Shown here in pieces: positions 23,401-38,400 of a DNA stretch of 64,000 nucleotides. The stretch lies in the NCBI GenBank assembly GCA_025024175.1, contig QCXZ01000137.1, positions 71,486,680 to 71,550,679 on the forward strand, in the 5' to 3' direction. The notes under the pieces are model-generated. The model was not told where the DNA came from, did not search any database, and saw only the letters and a list, made by a program, of their open reading frames with translations. Source of the DNA: Rhyzopertha dominica (lineage: Eukaryota; Arthropoda; Insecta; Coleoptera; Bostrichidae). Position numbers and translations under genes: made by a program. How positions within the stretch are numbered: position 1 is the first letter of the stretch; the number at the start of each line of letters is the position of its first letter.

Positions 23401-26400
23401 AACTGTCTTATAAATTAGGCAGTAGTAAAAAAATATAGCGTATTTTGAATGTATTGTAACCCTAACACTGAAATGTGTTGTGCTACCATGTCATACTCAT
23501 TGTGACAGATATTTGCATCATTCCTCCTAAAGTAATTCTTGTGTAAATAGATAACAGATGAATAATAGTTTATTTGCATGTCATACACCAATACAAGTGT
23601 AATAACTTGCAGGTCAAGGTTTTAACATTTCTGAATAGCAAATTGCAATCTGTGGCGCTAGAGCTGGAATTGACCTCCAATTGCTACAATGAGTTATATT
23701 TTGCACTGTAATAATAGGGAGGTAGCTATATAAAACAACAAGTCATGTGTGACCATTCTAATTTGTTATTGTGCTTATAGATGAGCTAATAGTAGCACAT
23801 GTAAATGTGTTTGATAGAATTTATGACACAATCAGAATATCAATTATAGTATCACTGGAGTGCAAAACAAATTATAGGAATGAAATAATGGTACTTAAAA
23901 TTTATCTTAGATAACATTTAAGGCACTGAAATTTGCTTTATCATTTGTATTACATCGAATTGTTGATATTTTCAACAATTTTTAGAATCTGTTATCATAC
24001 TTTACACATCATGCAAGCTTTTTTTTTCAATCAAGTTTTATTTTTTCAGATAACCAAAGAAGAATACGCGCAAATGATAGAGCATTCAATTCACAGTTCC
24101 GATATGCAGTAAGTATGCTTTGCCTGTTTTGTTTGTGTTTCACTAGTGCCATAGTTTTTGCGTTCAATAACACATGCTTCCTGTATTTGTTGCCACTGGT
24201 CCGTAACTTATTAATTTACGTCATTTAATCCCTAACGACATGCTTGATCCTCATTATAATAATTGTTGCCTGATTTTGTTTTGTAGTCGTGATTACTTTG
24301 TGCTTATTAGATATGGGCCTATTACACTTCAAGGCACTGTTGTTATGTTTTACCAAACCTTATTCTTCAATGGATGCCTGATTAGCAAGCAATAGTAGGA
24401 AGTAGTGCCCTTCGAAACTTCTGTTTAGTATCTTTTACCATCAAATTGCAGTAGAATCTTCTTGAATAAATTTTGGTTGAAAATTTAGATTGGGAGTATT
24501 TCGTTCTATTTTTTAGAGCAATGGTTTAAAAATTATGTTAACTTAACTTGTACAAAACAAAGCTTATCACATGAAACTGCTATTATTTAATTTGGCCAGG
24601 ATTTATTCCTGAATTTAAAAGAATCAGTGTGATGCTGACAAAATATACAGGGTCTCTATAAATGATTCATGCAACGAGGGTGGCATTCATTTCTGAATTC
24701 TTTGTGCCGCCTTTTTATAACTGCTGCCAAGCTACAATATGCACGGCGATCACTGAACATCAATGAGCACAATAGTACTGAAGGTTGCAGATAAAGTTAC
24801 ATGCACCAAATTGATGGCTATGTAAAGATTTCCCAACAACTTACAGTTCTATTTTTTTTCAAAGGTAAGATACAACAATGATTATTGGTATAGAAGGCTT
24901 GTGGGGTAACCTCTACAGTCTACACCCTTGTTCCGTGGAAGCTTTGTGTAGTGCAGCTGATATTACTACGACTTAGCTTGTGAATTTTACCATTGTGGCA
25001 GGCTAAAAGCATCTTTCAGTCCATCGTAGTACAATTATTTAACAGGCTTACTATAGCAAAAACCGCACAANTATGATACATAACCTACAAGTTACATGAA
25101 ACCGTGTCTGCAACCTTAAAGTTAATTTTCCCACAAAACACTACAGATATACATATATACTCCCACACATTTTCTTATATTAAAATATATCAAATAATTC
25201 AACAATCGACAGATGCTAAGTATAGGGTACATCAAAGCAACTGTTGTGTTTACTTTCCTGACAAGTGGCAAACTGATTTAATCAATAATTTCCATAAGCG
25301 CCCTGGATGCATGAATCATTTATAGAAATCCTGTAGAATAATGTAGCAATTACGCCACAGTTATCTAGAAAACATTTGTCCTTAAAGAAGTCTATCCACT
25401 ATAGATATTATATTTTTTGTCATCCCAATAAATTATCAGACTTTCAGACACGAATTAAATATTTCATTCAAGCACTTGAAGCTAGAGTCAGTTTATCTTT
25501 ACTTAAAAAAGACAGTTTTGAGTACAACATTGTTGTTGATGAATTGGTTTTGTGAGTAATATAACTGGTAACATGGTATCATTGGATTAATTTTTCATGT
25601 CTTGATAGTTATTTAAATATCGAAATCTTTTACTGTGGACAAAATATCACAATGTCCCCTATAAACCTTTCAAGTTTGAAGTACCCTTTAAGCACTGTAT
25701 GATTTGGGAAACATGCTCCTTCAACCATTGACCATTATCTCTAAAAGTTCAGTCTACCCTATTCTAACTTTAAATTCTTGCAGCTTAAAACCTTTTTAAC
25801 CTTTTTGTGTAATTAATATCAATGCTAATGAAGTCAAGATATACTTTAAAAAGGCAACATAATTTTTAAATTTTAAAAAATTATACCATTTTGTTATTTG
25901 TCTACTAATATCTGCATAGGATATATGTATCATGATATTTTTTAGCAGTGACTTTGATTAACTTTCTGGGATAGTTCAAAAGGATTTGGTTATTTGCTAT
26001 TTTTTTTTCAAAAGTCCAAGAATATAATATTACAAAAATAAACAGGGAGCTATAGTAATTATACTGAAAAATTGTTATAATATACTGTCTGTTTATTTAG
26101 CACTATCATTGAAGGTAATTTTAAAATGTTCGCTTGGAATAACTCCAATATACTGTGTTGGGTAGGTGTTAACACAATTAATTATTATATAATTGCAGGA
26201 AATGTGTTTTAACCAAATTTTATGTACAAAGCATGTATTTCAAAAACAAAAGAAAGATTTTAAATTTATCTTAGGTAATACCAGCCGATTAGATTTTAGT
26301 GTCACCATAAATACAGGATTGATTTTAACCAAAGATATTGTACTTTTCCTCCAATTATATACAGACTATAAGCTTCTCTATTCTAAAGTGAGACTGTCAG

Positions 26401-29400
26401 ATGCTTATGGAACCTGTAAGTGTTGTATATATCCATTTTTTTCTCGTTTTTTTCGAGAATATGGAAGCTATTTGCAACTGTGATACTTCTTCGAATCTTC
26501 TCTGAATAGTATTATTTCTTCTTTTCAGAACAACTACATTAAAACTTCAAAATACTCAGTATTGACGTTCCTGCCACTTAACCTGTTTGAGCAGTTCCAG
26601 CGGTTGGCAAATTTCTACTTTTTGTGCCTTCTAGTGTTACAACTGATACCAGCTATTAGTAGTCTCACACCAGTTACCACTGCACTTCCTCTCATTGGTG
26701 TACTTGGACTCACTGCCATCAAGGATGCATATGATGACATTGTAAGTAAAATATAGCTGTAGAGTTATAATTTTTTGAGCGTTTTCATTACATATTGAGT
26801 CCTTTTTTTAACTATACAAGGTTAAAGTGCTACGGGACAATGGATTGCATGAACAAGGAAATTGTTTTGTGGAACAATAGGTTACATAAGAAAATTATAT
26901 TTTGAGCACGGTCAATAGACAAGTACAAGGCTTAATCTTTATTACTCCACTTGGAGAGTATAACTTCATATATGTATATAAAAATAAAGTAGTTGTTAGT
27001 TTGATAAAAAGAATTATCATTTTTGATATGATATGATATGATATTGTAATTTTTGGCACACATGTTTAGATTTGAATTTCAAATAATTCTGTAATCAATA
27101 CAGAAACGCTGCCACTTTTATTTTTATTTCTTCAACATCTCTTACTGGGAGATCCAGATTAGCCTACATTATGACACTTCTCTATTTAAAGTGATAAATG
27201 GTTCCTAATCTGGAATTTGTCTTTCAAGCAAATTGCTGCAGATTATAGCAGTTCTTCTAAACCAGTTAATTTGAAAAAGACATGTTGAATTTAAAAAATT
27301 AAAAAGATATTTGTGTGTAATAACTATTTAGGTAAACTAAATACTTAACTATGTGTCAAGTGAAGCTAGTTAGTTTTTATATGTATTAAAATTAAGAAAT
27401 ATTTTTTGATTTTCACTGTTGCAAGCCATTTTTTTTAAGGTAAATGAAAAATTGAAAATAATGATTTACAAAAATATAATTAGCAAGTTTGCCATTTTTA
27501 GTTACACTGTCTTAAAGAATCTGAGAAATTAACTTCTAAATTTCTGTACCTCTTGAAGTATATGCATATATGTAGTATTTTTGTTTCATCTTGATTTACC
27601 AGTACATATGTAATTTGAAAATATATGATAAAGATTTAGTCAAAATTAATGCTTATATTTAAAACTACTGTAATTTTGGGTGCCAATTTTGTGCCATCTT
27701 TTGAATATGTTTCCTACATGAGAGAGTAGGGTGACTTCATATTGATTTAATTGGCATGAATTGTCTTATATGTATAACATCCTTATTACCAGTATAGAAC
27801 CTGCTTCAATTTAAAACATTCGGTTAAAAATTCTGATGTAAGTTTAGTCAAATAAGATGTGGTTTCATAAAATATGTAATGTCACTTTTTAATAGTTTAA
27901 TTTTAGTGCATGTTTCTTGCTTCATTATTTTAACAGAAACTGTTGAATCACTTTATAATTATTATATATTATTTATATAACCTACAATTATTGACCATTG
28001 TAATTAAAATAAGTACTTTTAAACTTTGTTCTTTTATACACTAACAAAACACTTTTAAGTAATTTATTAATTAAGAATTTAAATTAGAGTTTTTTAAAGC
28101 CGAGTTAAGATACCTCACATAAATACATTTTACTTTAAAATGTCAAAGTAGGCTGCTGTTGTGCTAATTAATATTTTTAAGCATCAAAGTATATTGAGAT
28201 AAATGTGACAATACTTAGTATTGATGTGTCAAAGATGAAGCAACAAATTGTTGTTTATAAGTGTGCGACACTGGCACATCATTGGGGCAGTTACTTTTTG
28301 AAAGATTTGTTCAAAATTAAGTGATTTTGTTCACAAGCAATTGTTTGGTATCAATGAGACATTCTACTTTTTCCTACAGGTTCTCAGGTGAGTCGAGATC
28401 TGGGGATTGTGCTGGGCACTGCAAACCCCTAACATTGTTTTTCAAACCAAGTTTGCAAAAGTTCTGAAACATATTGGAAAATGCAACGAAATTATATTTT
28501 CACTTCGGCAAATACATTTTTGCAGTATATATCTTCAAAAAATTGTCCACCTCCTTTTCATGAAAACAATCTTACAGTTACCTGCTTTAGCACATTTTAT
28601 TGTAGGCATTCCATATTTGCTGCTGATTCTTGTATTGACAAACCATTTTATGTGTTTCGTTCCATCAGATTTTTGTTATGTTCAGGAAATTCTTTTGATG
28701 CACTTATCTTATAAAGCAGTTTTTTGTTTTAGATCTTATTGATTCTTGAACATTGTCCAGATGTCCTCTCTCATTATAAAATGAAATTATTTGCTATACA
28801 CAGTACCTAGGCAAAACAGACTGTCTGGAAATGTCAGACTGCATTCTTCCTTCCATTAATTAGCCTGTGGATATGGTATATTAGTAAAGGAAAATAATAA
28901 TGGCAATAATATATGCTTTCCAGACAATGTTTGGCATTTAAAGGATTGTATATCTGCGTTATGCTTCAATTATGTTATATATTTAATTAAATCTTAAGTA
29001 CCTCTGTATAGCCATAAATTTTGAAAAATCTCCAGGATGGTTCCTATTTTTAAGAACATTTATCAAAAGCCCAGTGACACTTTTACCAAATTTTGCAAAG
29101 CTTTTTGAAAATGTAATTCCAACTGCAATTCTGTATTCACGAGTGACTAATCAATTAGTAGCTAAACAGTATGGGTTTGTTAAGGAATGCTCATCTGTCA
29201 TGAATTTGTATAGATTGTTTTCCTCTACTCTTGAGCCAGCACTACTTTGAGCATGGAAGTAAATTGTGGAGGAACAGTGTCATGACAACCGGCTGCCAAA
29301 AGCTACAGATGTCTCCCAGAATGCTGTTGCGATTTTTCATGGTGCACTTTGTGTTCTGTTATATTTTCATAGCCGCCAGCAGTTTACCGACTGTTATCAG

Positions 29401-32400
29401 TTTTGAAGTTGCAAAATTTCAAGTAAAATGTATTTGTCAGGCATCTTGAATGTAGTTTAAAAAATTGTAATATCTGTCATTTTCAAAAGTGTTGCTTTAC
29501 ATTTATTACCTATTATATATTGATATCAGTGAAATAAAATTAGGAAATATGAGAGAAATGTCACAATTATTGACTTGTAAAAAAATTAAATTTATTACAG
29601 TTACGANGCAGTTATATGAGTTATATCATTGTTTTAATGTTCTGAAATTCATTTCCAGTTGTATATATTAAAAATTCCACAACTTTACAAATTGATTGCC
29701 CTGTGCAGAAATAAACTTTGAAGACAAATATGAAACAGAAATGTTGATTATCAGTTCTTTCTTTCTAATTAGCAACGTCACGTCTCGGACTCTCACGTCA
29801 ACAACAGAAAGTCCCGAGCCGTTAGAAACGGCAAGCTTGTGCAGGAGCGCTGGTCCGCGGTACAAGTGGGTGACATCATCCGAATGGACAATAATCAGTT
29901 TGTAGCAGCAGATATCTTACTTTTAACCACCAGTGAGCCAAATGGACTCTGTTACATAGAAACTTCAGAGTTAGATGGGTAAGTTTATAAATGTTAAGAA
30001 GTAAGTCGGAAAAAAATTGTCTAACAATAATTTCTTGGTAAGGCACGAGTACATTTAAGTACCGCTAGCTGGATCATTACCAGTGAAGATAAAAAATTGT
30101 TTACAGCCATATTTGAAGAAAGAAATTGAATACTAAGCCATTTGTCAAAGTGGATTTTTATAATAATTACGTCTTCTTTAGAAATTATACTTTAAATTAA
30201 ATCTATTTTCTTCATAGAAACTTGACCCTAAACCAAAAAGCACTTCCTGTCACTACGTAATCTATATCAGGTGAAAAATCCTCATCAGAGGAACCAGTGT
30301 TGACGGTAAACTGCAATTCCATGTTTTTTACAATGTCGTGGAATCCGTAAATTTTTTTCTACAGTTTTGACATGTTTAATGCGGAAAGCTCATTTTTCAG
30401 CAGTTACATTTTGTAACGCTTGCAAAAAAAGTTGCTGCACATCTTTAAGCTTAAATGTGCTATTATTTTTTGCCATATATTGTTTTCATTGTGCCCAAAC
30501 CATCTCATTTGGGTTAAGTGTGCAAGGATAGGGTGGAAGACGCAAGACATAAACTTTTCCCATTGTAAATCAACCTAGGTGACTAACCAATCAAATCCCC
30601 CTTCTACTAGAGAGGGAGGTACTATCAGCTCGATGGCCAAAGTTTAGATGCCTCCATATGTCATATTTTTGTATGTCTCTAAGCTTTGTAAAGGACCTTT
30701 TTATGTTAATGGCAACTATTGTATTGCCAGCAATCAATGACAAATATTGCGTATTGATACTACTACATTTCCAAGTGACACTTTGCAATTTTGCAGGGAA
30801 ACAAATTTAAAGTGCAGGCAGTGTTTGCCTGAGACTGCCGAAATGGGTCAGGACGATGCAAAAATTAGCCAATTCGACGGTGAGATTGTCTGCGAAACAC
30901 CAAATAATCTGTTGAACAAATTCGAGGGTACACTCACGTGGAAGGATAAGCAGTATTCGTTAGATAATGACAAGATAATACTAAGGGGATGTGTTCTGCG
31001 CAATACACAGTGGTGCTATGGTGTAGTGATCTTTGCTGGCAAAGACACTAAGCTTATGCAAAATAGTGGCAAGACCAAATTCAAGCGCACTAGCATAGAT
31101 AGGTTACTTAATTTTCTAATTATAGGGGTAAGTACTTACACTTTTTCCTAACTTGTTAGAACCTAGTATTTCTGTTTAGTTTAGACCTTGTAAAATGTTT
31201 TTCTCTTTTTTATAAGCGTATCATGCTTAAATGAGCTATAAACTGTATTACACAAGTGCTAAAAAAGTATTCATATCGTAAAATGGTTTATTTAGCTATT
31301 TAACTTTGCTAACAATGTTAACATCTTTTGTTATTCATTGTTGTGTTCATATCATGTGTAACGAAGTAGAAAATGCATTTTATTGCACTAGGGCCAGATT
31401 CAGGCAAGTTTTGTGATAGCAATTTTAGCACATAACATATTTCAAATACATGCTTTTTTAATTTGTGTACTAAAAAGTAATCTTTTTAGGTTTTCATTGT
31501 TAATATCCTCTCCTGTGGATCTGTAACTATATTAGTCACAAAACAAGTGTAATTCAGTCAAACTTTCATATTTTTCACATGCCCTAATAATTTCTCACAG
31601 CAAAATATTTCTTGAATTTTTGATGCTTTACACATCCTATGAATTTTATTTCACTATGTGAATAGATTTTGCAATTTTTTACCGTAAACTTATTCAGTAT
31701 TGTGTATTTTACAAGAAATAATGTGGAATTTCATTTTGAAAGATACTTACTTTCCAAATATCTAGTAAAAGTTCAATTTTTTCGTGAAATGCATGATGGC
31801 TTGTCATTATTCTATTTGCTTCCTGCAATTTCACTTTTTCTTTTAAAATAAGATAAATAGTTTTTCATTTAGTTAAAGTCATCAATCAACTGCCTTACTT
31901 TTATTTGTATACTCATCTATTATTTTTCCAAATTTAAGCATTAAATACTTCCATTATTTAAGGTCATCTTATATATTTATCAGTAAAAGTAAATTTAATT
32001 TATGCAGTTTACTTCTTTTTAATTTTTGTCTAACTGATTTCATATACTAAGATTTTAAATTCTTAATATGTTCATTATAATTTTTCCTAAAATTTTTGTC
32101 CGTGCACTTTTAAATAAAATGATTACCTGTTGTACAAGGTCTGTCTAGAAAGTAAGGCAGTTGTTTTTCCTGGGCTTCTACTACATATTCCGCATTTTAA
32201 GCCTTTAAAAATAATTTTTGTTTTATTATTCAAAGATTCAAATAATTTTCATATAATATATTTTCACATTTTGAATGCTATGACATTATTCAATGATTGG
32301 CCCATCCTGTTTATGTAATTGACTTGCTAANAGAGGAGGGACAATATTCTGCAAAATGACGGNAAAAGGATTTGGATATATGTACCTACTTTTTTAGTAT

Positions 32401-35400
32401 ATGCTTATCAAGAACTCTTTTCTTTACACATATTTGTAACTTCAATCGTTGATTAATTATTGACCTGTGAAGAAGTAAATCTGAAAGTGAACTGCAAACA
32501 TGGAGCGAATTGAGCTACATGTTGTGTTTAAATTCCTCACGAAGGATCAAGGAAAATCGGCTCCTATGTGCTACTATGACTGGAGTGTACTATGCCATAC
32601 TAGAAAGACTAGGAGAAGCCATCAAGGAAAAGAGGCGGGGAGAACTAGCCAAGGGTGTATTGCTTTTGCAAGACAACACCCCGGTACATAAGGGCAATAT
32701 TGCAATGGAAGCTTTAAATGAAATCAGCTTTGAATCGCTGATTTACCCACCTTATAGCCCTGACTTAACTCCCAGCGATTTTTATTTTCCCAAACCTGAA
32801 GAAAAAGCTAAGAAGTGAAGGAGGCCATTTCATTTTGGGAACATAGATAAGCAATATTTTTGTTATGATTTAGAAAAATTAATTTCACGATTTAATAAAT
32901 CTATTAAGCTTAAGGGAGACGTATTGAGAAGGAATAATAATTTTATGGCTTTATTTAATTTGCAACCTTTCTTTTCTGCAGAATTTTGGACCTCTCCTCA
33001 AACGTGAATATTTCACAATGTCTAATACTATTTTGTAGGGTAATATTTTTTTCCTTACACAAATTTTTACTTTTCAGATAGTATTTTTTTTACTGTCCAT
33101 GTGCCTTTTCTGTATGGTGGCATGTGGTATATGGGAGTCCTTAGTGGGACAATACTTTCAAACATTCCTGCCGTGGGACACTTTAGTGCCTTCGGAACCT
33201 CTGGGTGGTGCCACCATTATAGCTTTATTAGTGTTTTTTTCGTATGCTATCGTGTTAAACACGGTAGTGCCTATATCGTTATATGTGTCAGTTGAGGTCA
33301 TACGTTTTGTACAGAGTTTTCTTATTAATTGGGATGAGCAGATGTATCATGAGAAGAGTGGAACACATGCAAAAGCAAGGACGACAACCTTAAACGAAGA
33401 GCTAGGTATGTATTTGTTATTTTGACTCTGCTGATGACATATACAGACTAAATAGTATTGTCTATCCAGTTATCTTTAAATGTTTTTGACAATGTGGTGA
33501 TTAAGTACAAAAAACAAGTAACAAGAAGAAACACATTGAATTTGCAGTTTTTTAGCAAAATGAATGTCCTCAAATCACTATTCCCACAAATATGTCAAGT
33601 CTTATAATAATTACGCTCTTATCTATTTCATCAGTCCTTCTCTCATGTAGCGAACTAAAATTATTGTTATTTAATTAAACTGCTGAAATATTAAGAACTG
33701 TTCGTTTTAGAACACATGCAGATTTTCTTAATTAGAATTTGGTGTTAATTTGTAATTCTTTTTTAAAGGTAATTGTATTATGTGAAACGCTCTTCATTTG
33801 CTACACTTTTATTAAAAACATTGCGGTCGATTCCAAAAAATTTTCATGACCCTGATCTCTTTTTCTGAGCCAAATTCACAGAACAAAGATATTAAGTTTT
33901 TACATTATTTTCAAAACAGTGACCTATTGCACAAAATTTTTATCCGTTTAAAAAAAATAATAAACAATGACAAGTAATTTTAAAATCAGAATTCCAGAAA
34001 TTAAACAAACAGGTTAACATTTTTGTTTTCTTTTAATACTTTTTAATTGATACTTATACAAAGTGTTGAACTTTTTTAACCCAAAAAACCAGCCTAAAAA
34101 TATGTAACAATTTAAACTATATTGAAAATAAACCAAAGCAACAATAACAAACTTATTCTAACAGAAAACTAGACATGAAACGTCATTAAAAATATAAAAA
34201 TTTCTGGATGTTAAGTTTTACTTACCTGGACAATGGTTAGGCCCTTGGTTAGCTNTCAAATTATTGCCAAAATTAGCAAATGAATTTCTGATTTGTTTAT
34301 CTAATTTGTCANATTCAATGTAAATTTTTGTATGACCGTTCTAGCACCGAAATAAAATGTCATGCAGGAAATCTGATTTGAACTTGTATGATATTTTTAA
34401 TGGGTTTACAGGTGTATGAAGAAATAAAAAAGTATTGCCAGCCTTGACCGGGATTTGAACTCGGAACCTTTTTTTGACTAGTGTTCAAAATGTCCCGAGT
34501 TCAAATCTAGGTCAAGGCTGGCAATACTTTTTCATTTCTTCATACAGCTGTAAACCCATTAAAAATATCATACATGTTCATAAAAACTGAATTCAGGCAG
34601 TAATTAACTTTCACTGTATATTATCTGATTAGACTTATGAATTGTACTAAAAAATTCTACCTGGAGCATGTTTATTAATTTTTTTTCTGTCTCTTATGGT
34701 TACTGACATACCCTGAAAAACATAAATTCTGTACACCCTCCATATATGTATTTCACTACAATAAAACTGCATAATTGATGTCAAAACAACTTTCCTTCTA
34801 TGTTTATTAATAAGTATGTATATTGGAAAAAAATCATTTATATTAAAAAATGTGTATTGGTCTGCAAATTTGGCTGAAAAAAGTTACCAAATGTTGTGAA
34901 GCTTCATCCCTCAAGTTCCAATAATATTTTAGATACCTCATAAAATCATCACATCTTCTTATATTCCCTGTTAATTTCAGGCCAAATAGAGTACGTATTC
35001 TCTGACAAAACAGGAACACTCACACAAAATATCATGACATTCAACAAGTGTTCAATTGCCGGCCGGTCGTACGGCGATGTGATAGACAAACGTACAGGTG
35101 AAGTGATAGAGGTTACGGAGGAGACGGAGAGAATCGATTTCTCCTTTAATCCGAATTACGAACCGGAGTTCATGTTTTATGACAAAACGCTCCTGGAGGC
35201 AGTGCGAAAGGGAGATCCCGATTGCTATAACNTTTTTCGGTTGCTAGCTCTGTGCCACACAGTAATGTCGGAGAATAGAGAGGGAAAGCTGGAGTATCAA
35301 GCACAATCACCTGATGAAGCCGCATTAGTATCAGCTGCCAGAAATTTTGGCTTTGTATTTAAAGAAAGATCTCCGAATAGTATTACTATAGAAGTGATGG

Positions 35401-38400
35401 GTGTTAAGGAAGTGTACGAACTTCTGTGCATTTTGGATTTTAACAATATTAGAAAACGAATGTCTGTTATTTTGCGGAAGGACAGGCAACTTCGTTTGTA
35501 CTGCAAAGGTGCGGATAATGTGATTTATGAACGACTTAAACCTGGGAACGATGATGTCAAGATAAAAACACAGGATCACTTGAATGTGAGTGGTATTGTT
35601 AGACCAATCAAAATAATTAATTTTAAAGGGGAAAAAAGATAAAGCGTTATCCAAGTATTTATAGGTGGAAATTGATAAAGGGTCATAATAAATAAATAAA
35701 AACAAAAAAGCGTGAATAGGGGAGTAATTTGTGGCTTCTATAAGGCGGCAAAAATCACTTTCTTACGATTTTTGGTGAAAGTTGACATCAAAAGTGAAGT
35801 ATCCAATACAAAAGTTGTAGATAAAGAAAAACTTAGCAACTTTTGTCTTTTTGATTTTGAACAAAACCTTAAAATTTCCTAGAAAAATATGAAAATCGAC
35901 TTTTTTCTTTTCTAGTTTTCTATTTTTCTTTTCTACATGAGTAATGAAATAACCATAATTTTTTCAGATTAAAAAATCAAGATATGTCTGAGATATTCAT
36001 CTTTTCTATTTCAAAATACTTTTTTTCACAGACTAATTGTACTAGAAACAATTGTCAGGCACAGTTTTGTTAAGAACATGCTCAAAAATGCAAAAGAAGC
36101 AAAAAATGAATTTTGCAACCATGAATTTTTCAATGATTGATCCAGAGAATGAATCAGAATAAATAGAAAACGCTGAAGTTAATGAATATTCGGACACTGA
36201 AGATCAAATCCAAATTTGCCAGAGACCAATCTTGACCTAAAATTATTAAGTTGTATATATAAAGTGTATGAATGTTGAAAATTTAATATTTTTGAAAGAA
36301 AAAATCTTATGATACTTCAGTTAAATATTTGTAGCAATATTTCAAAAAATTAAGTTTCTAATTAAACAATGAAAAACAGTTTCTGTAGTACTTTTTTTTT
36401 ACTGTGTGTAATTTACATTTATTACCAATTTATTGACAGTCATTAAAAATTCGTGGTTGCAAGTCATTTTTAGTTCATTTTTCATTTTTGAGCCACTTTT
36501 TATATCGTATTTATAGGCGTCTTTATTTTATCAAAATGAAAAAAAGTGAACACAGGCAGAACTCTGTTAATTTTTACTAGTAGAATTAGTCCTTCAAGAA
36601 AACACCATGATTTTTTTAATCCCAAAGAATTGTGCTTATTTCGGGAACACAAAGATATACATTCACTAAGTTTCATTAAAATTGGATAATTTTTGTAGAA
36701 ATGAAAAATAAAAAACAAGAGAACAAAAAAAAACTTGATTTTTACATTTTTCTTGGAAATTTTAAAGTTATATTAAAAAGTACCTAGACAAATTCTTTTT
36801 CTTTTGGCATTAGTATCACTGAAAATCACAAAAATGCAATTATTGATGCCTTTTCAACACCCCTTCCCCCAAATTAACCCTTCACACCCCAGCTGATGCA
36901 TTATTGTTTTTTTAAATTTATTATGCGCCTCTATCATTTCCACCCATAAATGTTTGGATAACACTTTAAAACACTTTTTTTCGCTCTAAATGCAATTTGG
37001 ATGAACTATGCAGGAAAAGTATACTAAAGCTTTATTATTGCAGAAATTTGCCGGAGAGGGATTACGAACACTCTGTCTTGCATGTAGGGATTTAGATGAA
37101 GTTTATTTTAATAATTGGAAACAGAGGCATCAAGAAGCTGCACTTTCGATGGATTCACGTGATGAAAAACTAGATGCCATTTATGAAGAAATCGAAAGGG
37201 ATATGGTGCTCCTGGGTGTTACAGCCATTGAAGATAAACTGCAAGACGGTGTTCCACAAACGATAGCCAACCTAATGTTAGCTGGTATCAAAATCTGGGT
37301 TCTTACGGGTGACAAACAAGGTAATTGTAATTTGTTTTATTTTGATACAGTCATGAAATGGCTTGTTCAGATAATTCAATTTGTAAAGTTAAGGCACAAG
37401 GTCTAAAGTGAAGTGTCATTAAATTTCATAAAGAAATATTCTGCATATTCACAAAAAATCCAGAAAATTTGTTATTTTAAATACAAATTTCGTTACATTA
37501 CAAGCATGGATAATGCTATTTTAGTGGAAAACTTTCAATAAAAAAATTAAAAAACAAACATTGTAAACTACAGAATCAGGTTTGCTATTGGCCAGAATCT
37601 TATTAATATCACATTTTTTATTACAAGGATATAATTTGCAAACTAGAATATAAAAATTCAGGTAACCATCAACTGGTTTCACTACGAATTTGGTATTTTA
37701 TTTTGCTTGATTAAAAAGCTATAACATCTAACAAAGAAGTCTATGGGGCTGCATTTTATTTTTTTAAGATATTTGAGTAAATATAAATTTTTTATAATTA
37801 ACGTCTCCCATTGTCAAACATTTGCAATAAAATATAAGTTATTTATGCTTATATTAAACACCATAAAATTCACTTTAAAAGTGGCTATCATTAGTTAAAT
37901 TCGGTTTAACCATACTTTAGTTATGTCATTATGAAGATTTGAAACTTCTATCCTTCCTGTTGCCGTCATAACAACTAGAAAAAAAAATGTTTAAACACTA
38001 TTTATTAAGAAATAAACATAATTATAATGGGTTTATTTTAGACCAACATTGTATTGCAAGTTCTTGCAGAAAGAAACGATTTTTTGATATGTCATATTAA
38101 ATGCACCACGTAGGGGCAAAGTTACATACTTCATAATATTTTAAATGAAATCTGGGTGGCAATATTTGTTTAAAGAACATTTACCGCAAGATTCTACCAT
38201 ATTAATCTCTAAGATACAGCCGCTGTCCAGCCGTAACTGATCATCCTGTGGAATATAAAAATAAATAGTCAAAGATAATACCCAGCATATTTTGAAACAA
38301 GGAAAATAGCTAAAAAATTTAAATATGTAACAAAATATAAATGTAGCCATTTACTTTGTTAAGAATCTATGTTTTGTTCTTCGATAATCTCGTAAAACAT

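Noticed and set aside
35297..35705. Two - strand frames over flippase exon 7
   Set aside because: They overlap the DKTGTLT-containing exon in antisense and have no homology.
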